Origin: Acidimicrobium sp. UBA3029 | GTDB taxonomy: Bacteria; Actinomycetota; Acidimicrobiia; Acidimicrobiales; Ilumatobacteraceae | Direction of reading: 5' to 3' | DNA length: 8,430 bases | Assembly: GCA_002367695.1 (NCBI GenBank) | Contig: DFDK01000003.1 | Location: 4,160-12,589 of the forward strand | In this document: piece after piece, positions 1 to 6,365 of the stretch | Numbering within the stretch: the first letter of the stretch is position 1 | Layout: each line of letters opens with the position of its first letter | Notes under the pieces: generated by a model | Told to the model about the DNA's origin: nothing | The model's input: only the letters and a program-made list of their open reading frames with translations | The model's database searches: none | Translations under genes and position numbers: made by a program

Positions 1-18
1 CTCGTGGCACTCAAGTGA
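1..18 (+). CDS. 3' end of upstream gene, possibly frr (partial)
   Basis: Frame 1 reads Leu-Val-Ala-Leu-Lys followed by TGA at 16-18. That stop overlaps the GTG start of cdsA (15-17) in a four-base GTGA arrangement typical of translationally coupled genes. In Actinobacteria the gene just before cdsA is usually frr (ribosome recycling factor), so this may be its last codons. Five residues cannot identify a protein, so the assignment rests only on gene order and the overlap geometry. Confidence 0.3.
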   Translation, partial: LVALK

Positions 19-923
19 CTCGCACGCAACGTCCGTCATCTGGCTCGGCCACTGGTTCTATATCGCGCGGTAGGAATAGCGGCGGCGGTAGAGACTTGCC
101 AACCGCAACTGCTGTAGGTGCATTGCTTGCTGCGGTGTTTATCGCTTCATTGATGTGGAGACCAGCAGCGGTGATGTTATTGATTGCAGCACTCATTGGT
201 GTCGCAGCATTCGAATTTTTCACTCAGGCCAGTGTGAGCGGCTACCGACCATCAACGGTAATCGGCGTAGTTGGTTGCATCGCTGCACCACTCTGTGCAT
301 ATTGGATCGGAGATGCAGCTCTTCCACTCGTGCTCGTGTTTGGTTTTATCGCTGCTGTTGTCGTGTTTGTTGGCAGTGATGGCATTGAGTCTGGTCCGGT
401 ACCAAATACCGCAATCATGATGCTTGCGATGCTGTGGATCGGCCTGATGAGCTCGTATGCCGCGCTCATCTTGCGTTTCTCGTCGGCAAATGGTCCAGCA
501 TTTGTGCATGTTGGCACCGACACATTGTTCATCGTTGTCATCGGGGTTATTGCTAATGACATTGCTGCTTACTTCGTTGGTACGACGATGGGACGAACAC
601 CATTACGTGATTGGATTAGTCCTGCAAAATCTATTGAGGGTTTGATCGGTGGAACTATCGGCACTTTCTGTGCTGTTGTGCTGGTTGGAATGCAGAGCAC
701 TACATGGAACAGTTTGGGAGATTGGCTCTTACTTGCCTTAGTGATTTCGGTCATGGCGCCACTTGGCGATCTTGCAGAGTCGATGTTTAAACGCAACCTC
801 AACATCAAAGATTTCGGCACCGTACTGCGTGGGCATGGGGGAGTTCTGGACCGATTTGACAGTCTGTTGTTTGTCTTGCCGGCCGCCTATTACCTCACTC
901 TCGTCATCCAACCCTGGGGCTGA
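15..923 (+). CDS. cdsA: Phosphatidate cytidylyltransferase (CDP-diacylglycerol synthase)
   Basis: CdsA is an integral membrane enzyme that makes CDP-diacylglycerol from phosphatidic acid and CTP, the branch point to phosphatidylglycerol, cardiolipin and phosphatidylinositol. The 302-residue product has a Gly/Ser/Arg-rich hydrophilic N-terminus (about 1-30), then roughly eight or nine hydrophobic segments between residues 33 and 298. The family motif D182..AY..G followed by SPAKSIEG (202-209) is present. The C-terminal CTP-transferase signature lies at 256-282, with S256, K259-R260, K265-D266, HGG (274-276), D279-R280 and D282. The position that is normally Pro or Gly before the GHGG core is Arg272. 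I chose the GTG at 15 because it overlaps an upstream TGA by four bases; no Shine-Dalgarno is visible, and the frame is open to the window edge, so an earlier start is possible. dxr follows after 29 bases. Identity is secure; the start is less so. Confidence 0.95.
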   Translation: MTRTQRPSSGSATGSISRGRNSGGGRDLPTATAVGALLAAVFIASLMWRPAAVMLLIAALIGVAAFEFFTQASVSGYRPSTVIGVVGCIAAPLCAYWIGDAALPLVLVFGFIAAVVVFVGSDGIESGPVPNTAIMMLAMLWIGLMSSYAALILRFSSANGPAFVHVGTDTLFIVVIGVIANDIAAYFVGTTMGRTPLRDWISPAKSIEGLIGGTIGTFCAVVLVGMQSTTWNSLGDWLLLALVISVMAPLGDLAESMFKRNLNIKDFGTVLRGHGGVLDRFDSLLFVLPAAYYLTLVIQPWG

Positions 924-952
924 TTTACCTATTTCGCTGACAGACTGAACAG

Positions 953-2095
953 ATGTCGGTCGTACGGGTTGCAATTGCTGGTTCAACTGGCTCAATTGGT
1001 ACGCAGACCCTCGAGGTTATTTCTCGCAGTGGTGGTGAGTACGAAGTGGTCGGTCTTGGAGTTGGTAGCAACGCCGATGCAGTAATTGCACAGGCAAAGT
1101 TGTGCAAACCGAAAATGGTTGCAGTAAAAAGTGATGAGGCTCGCAAAAAGGTTTCGCAGGCCCTGCCTGGGGTGGAAGTGGTCGCCGATCTTGCAGAGTT
1201 GGCACGAGATGCCGATGTCGTTGTAAACGGGGTAGTTGGTTTCGCAGGTTTGTCAGTAACGATGTCTACGCTGCAACACGGTAAGCGGCTTGCGTTGGCA
1301 AATAAAGAGAGCCTGATTGCAGCAGGCCCAATTGTGCAGCCTCTGCGAAACATCAAGGGCGCGGTAATTGTGCCTGTCGATAGTGAACACTGTGCGATTC
1401 ACCAATGCTTGCGATCATCAACTGATGCACAACGCGAAGTGAGGCGCTTACTACTGACTGCAAGTGGTGGACCATTTCGTGGTCGCACCGTAGAGTCATT
1501 GCAAAACGTGACAATCTCTGATGCGCTCAAACATCCAACCTGGTCAATGGGTCCGAAGATCACTGTCGATTCATCGACTCTGATGAACAAGGGTCTTGAA
1601 GTCATTGAGGCCCATGAATTATTTGGAGTTGGGTTTGATCAAATTGATGTTGTTGTGCATCCGCAGTCAGTCGTGCACTCAATGGTCGAATTTACGGATG
1701 GAGCAGTCATCGCCCAGTTGTCTCTACCTGACATGCGATTGCCGATTGCCTATGCGCTCGGATTTCCCGCACGTGCAGAAATCGCGTTTGGAGCGATTGA
1801 TTGGGCGCAATTGAGTCGTCTCGACTTTGAAACTCCAGATCGATCTACTTTCAGATGCTTGGAGCTCGCGTATCAGGCCGGTCGAATCGGTGGAACCGCC
1901 CCCGCGTGGCTGAGCGCTGCCAATGAAATTGCAGTAGAGGCATTTTTGGATGGGCATATATCGTGGTCAAAAATTGCTGGCGTAATTGAGCAAACAATGC
2001 AACACCATGATGGAGTTTTACCGACAACAGTTGGTGATATTTTGTACGCAGATGAGTCGGCTCGTAGGTTTGCCGCAATGGAGTTAACAAAATGA
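953..2095 (+). CDS. dxr: 1-deoxy-D-xylulose 5-phosphate reductoisomerase
   Basis: Dxr (IspC) converts 1-deoxy-D-xylulose 5-phosphate to 2-C-methyl-D-erythritol 4-phosphate using NADPH and a divalent metal. It is cytoplasmic and catalyses the first committed step of the MEP isoprenoid pathway. The 380-residue product is slightly shorter than the E. coli enzyme (398). The N-terminal NADPH-binding fold starts with GSTGSIG (10-16). LANKES (115-120) and PVDSEH (141-146) follow. Metal ligands are predicted at D143, E145 and E216, the last within the MNKGLE motif (211-216). The flexible-loop motif HPTWSMG is at 194-200, HPQSVVHSM is at 236-244, and NEIAVEAFL (324-332) marks the C-terminal helical domain. 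All key residues appear intact. The ATG at 953 places the glycine-rich motif at the usual distance, though no clear Shine-Dalgarno precedes it. The TGA overlaps the rseP ATG, so the two are probably translationally coupled. Confidence 0.97.
   Translation: MSVVRVAIAGSTGSIGTQTLEVISRSGGEYEVVGLGVGSNADAVIAQAKLCKPKMVAVKSDEARKKVSQALPGVEVVADLAELARDADVVVNGVVGFAGLSVTMSTLQHGKRLALANKESLIAAGPIVQPLRNIKGAVIVPVDSEHCAIHQCLRSSTDAQREVRRLLLTASGGPFRGRTVESLQNVTISDALKHPTWSMGPKITVDSSTLMNKGLEVIEAHELFGVGFDQIDVVVHPQSVVHSMVEFTDGAVIAQLSLPDMRLPIAYALGFPARAEIAFGAIDWAQLSRLDFETPDRSTFRCLELAYQAGRIGGTAPAWLSAANEIAVEAFLDGHISWSKIAGVIEQTMQHHDGVLPTTVGDILYADESARRFAAMELTK
2080..2083 (+). promoter_or_regulatory. Ribosome binding site of rseP
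   Basis: GGAG lies eight bases before the rseP ATG at 2092, inside the last codons of dxr. It is the clearest Shine-Dalgarno match before any gene here and supports the ATG that overlaps the dxr stop. The other starts in this window show no comparable site. Confidence 0.55.
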
Positions 2096-3339
2096 GTTCG
2101 TTTTACAACAAATTTCGCGATGAGATTGTTGCTGGTGGAGACACCATAGATCAACCCAAACGGATCAACGATAAGCGCACAAGTAGGTTTACTGGTACCG
2201 CACTGCTGGCTTTGATTGTCTGGTTGGGTGTAACAAGCCCTTGGACGTTTGTGTTTGTTGTGGGCTTACTTATCTCAGTCTTTCTGCATGAAATGGGACA
2301 TTTTGTTACTGCTCGTCGTACGGGGATGAAGGTGACGCAATTTTTTATGGGGTTTGGTCCGAGATTGTGGAGTATGCAGCGAGGTGAGGTGGAGTACGGC
2401 ATTAGGGCATTGCCACTCGGAGCATTTGTTCGCATAGTTGGTATGAACAATCTGGACGAATGTGATCCAGCAGATGAATCACGTGCATATCGAGCACAGT
2501 CATATCCAAAACGATTGCTTGTGATCACTGCGGGTTCGTTGATGCATGGTGTGATCGCACTAGTTCTATTTGTCGGGGTCTATGCAACCTCTGGTCGATA
2601 CAGCGAAACTGGCGATGTACTTATCACTTCTCCACCCGCTGCCAACTCGCCAGCGCAACAGTCTGGTGTGTTGACCGGTGACGTCGTACGAGAGATGGAC
2701 GGAATTGTCATTACTAATCGCGACCAATTTGTTGAACAAATTGTGTCTAAGCAGCCGGGTCAAACTGTCTCAGTAATTATCGATCGCGCAGGCGAACCAG
2801 TTTCGCTCAATGTCACGCTTGGAAATAATCCAGTAGATTCTTCAATTGCTTATTTTGGTGTTGCAAGTTGGTCGCTCGACTATGTTCGTGTTGATCCGAT
2901 TTCGGCAATCGGATATGCGTCAAAGGATCTAGTTGTTACGGCTGGAAGATCGGTTGCGGGAGTTTTTATCGTTCTCAATCCGAGCAACATCATCAACAGC
3001 GTGATCGATGAAAAAGCCGACCCAACAACTCGCCCCGGAACTGTTGTTGGGGCGAGCCAACTCGGTGGAGAAATCGGTCGGCAAGATGGGCTCAAGGGTG
3101 TGTTGTTGCTACTTGCAAGTGTCAATGTGTTTGTCGGGGTGTTCAACATGTTTCCCTTGCTGCCTTTTGACGGAGGCCATGCCGCAATAGCAACCTATGA
3201 ACGGATTCGTTCGCGGCGCAATAAGACCTATCGTGCCGACGTTGGCAAGATGGTGCCAGTTGCCACGATGGTCGTGGGGTTACTCGCAATGCTTCTAGTC
3301 GTTGGCTTATACCTCGATCTCACTCAGCCAATTGGCTGA
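2092..3339 (+). CDS. rseP: Site-2 zinc metalloprotease, RseP/RIP1 family
   Basis: This is an intramembrane metalloprotease of the M50 family. Such enzymes cut transmembrane anti-sigma factors or remnant signal peptides within the membrane; actinobacterial homologues include mycobacterial Rip1. The 415-residue product starts with about 30 hydrophilic residues. A membrane segment follows, then one (about 51-72) carrying the zinc site H66-E-M-G-H70. A third segment lies at about 142-165. One PDZ domain occupies about 173-243 (one rather than the tandem pair of E. coli RseP). A membrane segment at about 336-358 leads into the second active-site motif N352-M-F-P with D360-G-G-H363, which supplies the third zinc ligand. 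A final membrane segment spans about 387-410. In this family the LDG motif is usually Leu-Asp-Gly; here it is Phe-Asp-Gly. Its place between dxr and ispG is the standard actinobacterial arrangement. The substrate cannot be told from sequence; no anti-sigma gene is nearby. Confidence 0.93.
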   Translation: MSSFYNKFRDEIVAGGDTIDQPKRINDKRTSRFTGTALLALIVWLGVTSPWTFVFVVGLLISVFLHEMGHFVTARRTGMKVTQFFMGFGPRLWSMQRGEVEYGIRALPLGAFVRIVGMNNLDECDPADESRAYRAQSYPKRLLVITAGSLMHGVIALVLFVGVYATSGRYSETGDVLITSPPAANSPAQQSGVLTGDVVREMDGIVITNRDQFVEQIVSKQPGQTVSVIIDRAGEPVSLNVTLGNNPVDSSIAYFGVASWSLDYVRVDPISAIGYASKDLVVTAGRSVAGVFIVLNPSNIINSVIDEKADPTTRPGTVVGASQLGGEIGRQDGLKGVLLLLASVNVFVGVFNMFPLLPFDGGHAAIATYERIRSRRNKTYRADVGKMVPVATMVVGLLAMLLVVGLYLDLTQPIG

Positions 3340-3394
3340 AGTTCATCGCGAGTAAAACGTTGCAAAACCATACCGTGATGACAAACTGGTATTC

Positions 3395-4615
3395 ATGAGT
3401 GCATTTGCAAGACGCGAGACGAATCAGATTTCGGTTGGCAAAGTTGCCGTTGGTGGCAATGCGCCAATCAGCATTCAGTCAATGACCATCACCAAGACAG
3501 CCGATGTTGAAGGCACGTTGCAGCAAATTTATGCGCTTGCTGCGGCTGGCTGTGACATCGTACGCTGCACGTGCAATGAGCCAGAAGCCGCTGAAGGTCT
3601 TGCGCAAATCGTTCCGCGCTCACCGGTGCCAATCATCGCCGATATCCATCATCAATACAAAATGGCGCTTGCTGCGATGGAAGCAGGAGTGCATGGCTTA
3701 CGACTTAATCCTGGAAATATACGCAAGCCGGAACACATCAAGGCTGTTGCTTCCGAGGCTCGCGATCGCAAGGTACCAATTCGGATTGGTGTCAATGGGG
3801 GTTCGCTCGACCCGGCGCTGTACGAAAAATATGGAGGCCTGACTGCCGAAGCGATGGTGGAGTCTGCTCTAAAAGAAATTGCATATTTTGAAGAAGTTGA
3901 TTTTGATTTGATCAAGATCTCTGTCAAGGCATCCAATGTCCCGCTCATGATCGATGCATATCGACAACTCAGTGAAGTGACACGACATCCATTGCACCTC
4001 GGAGTTACCGAGGCCGGACCATTGCCGGGTGGATTGATCAAGGCAACCGCAGGAATCTCGACGTTGCTCATGGAGGGCATTGGCGACACGATTCGGTACA
4101 GCCTCACTGCCGACCCAGTGGAAGAAGCACGAGCAGGCAGACAATTGCTTGAATCGCTTGGTTTGCGTGAGCGCAAAAATGTTGACTTGATTGCGTGTCC
4201 AAGTTGTGGGCGAGCAGAGATTGATGTCATTGATGTTGCTAATCGTGCACAAGCAGCATTTGCAGACAAAAAAATTCCATTGCAAATCGCGGTGATGGGT
4301 TGTGTTGTCAATGGTCCGGGTGAAGCTCGTGAGGCAGACCTGGGCATCGCTGCGGGCAATAAGCGTGGTCACTTATTTGTCAAGGGGCGCAATGTCGCGG
4401 TCGTACCAGAATCTGAGATGGTCGAGGCGCTGATTGATTGGGCCACATTTATTCACGAACACGGCGTAGATGCGGCTATTGCACGAGTTGACACCGCACT
4501 TGCCGAGCGCGAAGCTACGAAAGATCGCAACATGTTGCTCAAAGAGCAGGGCGATGACGTTAATCACGCCGACGAAAAAATAGTGGAGATTCGCAAAAAG
4601 GTTGCTGGCAACTAG
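3395..4615 (+). CDS. ispG: 4-hydroxy-3-methylbut-2-enyl diphosphate synthase (IspG/GcpE)
   Basis: IspG reductively converts 2-C-methyl-D-erythritol 2,4-cyclodiphosphate to HMBPP in the MEP pathway, using a [4Fe-4S] cluster and electrons from ferredoxin or flavodoxin. The N-terminal TIM-barrel part contains the family landmarks SIQSMT (26-31), ADIHH (82-86), LRLNPGNI (102-109) and VTEAGP (204-209). The C-terminal ferredoxin-like domain carries the cluster ligands C268, C271 (CPSCGR) and C303, with E310 in GPGEA as the fourth ligand, matching the bacterial pattern of three Cys and one Glu. The 406-residue length exceeds the E. coli protein (372), mainly through a charged, probably helical tail after about residue 360. 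The ATG at 3395 has no obvious Shine-Dalgarno in the 55-base gap after rseP, where I also see no convincing promoter. Pathway logic ties it to dxr. It converges on the next gene with three bases between stops. Confidence 0.97.
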   Translation: MSAFARRETNQISVGKVAVGGNAPISIQSMTITKTADVEGTLQQIYALAAAGCDIVRCTCNEPEAAEGLAQIVPRSPVPIIADIHHQYKMALAAMEAGVHGLRLNPGNIRKPEHIKAVASEARDRKVPIRIGVNGGSLDPALYEKYGGLTAEAMVESALKEIAYFEEVDFDLIKISVKASNVPLMIDAYRQLSEVTRHPLHLGVTEAGPLPGGLIKATAGISTLLMEGIGDTIRYSLTADPVEEARAGRQLLESLGLRERKNVDLIACPSCGRAEIDVIDVANRAQAAFADKKIPLQIAVMGCVVNGPGEAREADLGIAAGNKRGHLFVKGRNVAVVPESEMVEALIDWATFIHEHGVDAAIARVDTALAEREATKDRNMLLKEQGDDVNHADEKIVEIRKKVAGN

Positions 4616-4619
4616 CAAC
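4595..4619 (-). terminator. Possible intrinsic terminator of the minus-strand operon
   Basis: Read on the minus strand, GTTGCT (4619-4614) can pair with AGCAAC (4606-4601) around a seven-base loop. One C then precedes five T residues (4599-4595). This resembles a modest intrinsic terminator for transcripts leaving the hydrolase gene. It sits within the last codons of ispG, because only three bases separate the two stop codons. The stem is only six base pairs and only half G/C, so termination strength is uncertain. Confidence 0.35.
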
Positions 4620-5344
4620 TAGTCAGGAATTGTTGTGACTGCGACAATTGTCGTTGTTGATTGCGATGTCGTAGCAGTCGTAATTATGTTCCATAGATTT
4701 TGTGATAGATCAATATAGAGATTGGCTCGAGCACGGTATCCAACCGGTTTCAGATGAAGTTTGTCAAAAGCAAACCATTTTGGATTTTTCGTAATCATTG
4801 CGTGCCAGTTGACGACCGAAACATTGGGGTAATCCAGTGCAACTCGATTGAGTACCTTATTAAACACCGAAGATGCGCGAACGTAGTACCGGCTGTCAAT
4901 GCGTAAAACATTGACCCAAACCACTGGAACGTCACCTATGAGTGTGAGTAGTTCACGAATTCGGGATTCGTAGAACCGAACTTTGATTGAACCTTGGAGA
5001 TCGTTACTCCCAAGCGCAACAATCACAGCAGAAGGTCTTACTTTTGTTTTGAGGTACTTGGCGTAAGTCTTAACCCCGTTTTTTAAGGTTTTGGCCGGAC
5101 CGCTGATGTTGCGAGAAAATGCACCGTCAACTATCACATTGTCAAAAGTATTTAGGGCCTGCAGCTTCGGTGTTAGGTTGCCAAACCCTTTGTAGTTGGT
5201 GCCCCAGGTAATGCTGTCGCCGAGTACGAGCAGTGTGTGTGCAGGTTCAACAGCACGTGCATTACCAACGAAGATGCATGAAATTAGCGTGACGGCGACA
5301 ATAGTGAGAGATTTGCATACTCGACGGTTCAATGCGTTCCCCAT
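4619..5344 (-). CDS. Secreted SGNH/GDSL-family hydrolase
   Basis: This 241-residue product has the four SGNH blocks. GDSIT (42-46) gives nucleophile S44, D73-G74 gives the block II glycine, GSND (112-115) gives the oxyanion Asn114, and D194-K-L-H197 completes the triad. Such enzymes are esterases, lipases or acyl-transfer enzymes acting on lipids or acylated glycans; the substrate here is unknown. The N-terminus has arginines at 7-8 and a hydrophobic stretch at 13-26, so it is exported. Cleavage could follow A-R-A (29-31) by signal peptidase I, or L20-I-S-C23 could be a lipobox making it a lipoprotein. After the catalytic domain, residues 222-238 form a Thr/Ser-rich tail. The ATG overlaps the last 16 bases of manA in another frame, which suggests coupled translation. 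No Shine-Dalgarno is seen. Export and catalytic residues are clear; specificity and any link to manA or proS are not. Confidence 0.85.
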   Translation of the reverse strand: MGNALNRRVCKSLTIVAVTLISCIFVGNARAVEPAHTLLVLGDSITWGTNYKGFGNLTPKLQALNTFDNVIVDGAFSRNISGPAKTLKNGVKTYAKYLKTKVRPSAVIVALGSNDLQGSIKVRFYESRIRELLTLIGDVPVVWVNVLRIDSRYYVRASSVFNKVLNRVALDYPNVSVVNWHAMITKNPKWFAFDKLHLKPVGYRARANLYIDLSQNLWNIITTATTSQSTTTIVAVTTIPD

Positions 5345-6363
5345 GCACGAAAGACGGTTGCGGTGCCATTGAGTCGTACCGTTTCGTTATTGCGAAGCAG
5401 ACACGCTTGTCCACGTTGGATCGTGGTGGCATCACCTGTTGTGCATACCAATATTTCCGTGCTGTGTGTTGACTTGATTGTTGCTTCTCCGGCGACATCA
5501 ATACGTTCCACTCCAAATCGAGTTGTTGAGACTGGGTAGGTGAAGCGTCCTGGGCTCGTCTCGGCTGCATTAACAACTGGTGAGGGGATTACTTCAAGAC
5601 GGGCGACGGCCAAGAATTCGTCAACACTGACGTACTTTTTGGTGAATGCTGCTCGCACCACGTTGTCCGATGATGACATCACTTCAACGCCAGATCCATT
5701 GAGATATGCATGTGCATTGCCGGCACCAAGAAAGAGTGCTTGACCAGGGGAAAGTCGAACGTGATGCATCAACAGGGCAACAAGTACGCCTCCATTTCCT
5801 GGATACATGCTCGCCAATCGTCCAGCCCATGCAGGCATTTGTTCTGGGAGTTGATGTGGCCCAGTGGTTAACGCCCAGCGCACGCATTCGGCGAGTCCAT
5901 CATTCTCTAGGTGCTCGGCGAGTTGCGTCCAGCCGAATCGTTTACACCATTCGAGCGATTCTTCTATAGGTCGGAATCCGCAAATTGCATCAAATGGGGT
6001 GAGGGCTATGAGTAGTTCTGGTTTCGCCGAGGAGTCGCGGTAGATGCGTTGCGCAGCATCGAGAGAAATTCCGATCTCGTTCTCTTGCTGGAAGCCACTA
6101 GCAGCTTGTTCGTCGGTGGGGTGAGTCTGTAGAGACAATGGCTTGTTGGCGGAGATGATCTTGACGAGGAACGAAAGATCACCAGCCAGTTGCTCAAGTG
6201 GCTGACTTCCGGTTGCATTTCTTACAAGCGATGGTCCACCTCTATGGGTGCCAAACCACAATTCGGCCCAAGGTCGAGCATCGGCTTCTGTGGAGAGAAA
6301 TTCTGGAATGAACTGTTGATCGCCCCAGTCGTAGTGCTGGACAACGCCTCGCAGTAAATGCAT
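5329..6363 (-). CDS. manA: Mannose-6-phosphate isomerase, class I
   Basis: ManA interconverts mannose 6-phosphate and fructose 6-phosphate in the cytoplasm. It either feeds GDP-mannose synthesis for mannosylated lipids and glycans or lets the cell use mannose. The 344-residue cupin-type protein begins with the family's Y11-D-W-G and has the AELWFGTH motif (33-40). Zinc ligands are predicted at Q79 and H81 (PLSLQTHP, 75-82), E116 (KPELLIAL, 114-121) and H218 (NAHAYLNG, 216-223). The strongly conserved stretch EVMSSSDNVVRAAFT (227-241) includes the catalytic-site Arg237. It is shorter than the E. coli enzyme (391), as is common for actinobacterial homologues. The ATG lies two bases after the proS stop, with no clear Shine-Dalgarno, so translation probably depends on ribosomes leaving proS. 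Nothing sugar-related other than possibly the downstream hydrolase is nearby, so its operon partner gives no pathway hint. Confidence 0.94.
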   Translation of the reverse strand: MHLLRGVVQHYDWGDQQFIPEFLSTEADARPWAELWFGTHRGGPSLVRNATGSQPLEQLAGDLSFLVKIISANKPLSLQTHPTDEQAASGFQQENEIGISLDAAQRIYRDSSAKPELLIALTPFDAICGFRPIEESLEWCKRFGWTQLAEHLENDGLAECVRWALTTGPHQLPEQMPAWAGRLASMYPGNGGVLVALLMHHVRLSPGQALFLGAGNAHAYLNGSGVEVMSSSDNVVRAAFTKKYVSVDEFLAVARLEVIPSPVVNAAETSPGRFTYPVSTTRFGVERIDVAGEATIKSTHSTEILVCTTGDATTIQRGQACLLRNNETVRLNGTATVFRAWGTH

Positions 6364-6365
6364 TG

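Noticed and set aside
3340..3394. Possible promoter in the rseP-ispG gap (TTGCAA at 3360 and GGTATT at 3388)
   Set aside because: The spacing is 22 bases and both boxes are poor, with the -10 touching the ATG. Read-through from the upstream operon is simpler.
3652..4359. Long (235-residue) minus-strand open frame opposite ispG
   Set aside because: It lies wholly inside ispG, whose catalytic residues and family motifs are intact. The antisense product shows no recognisable domain.
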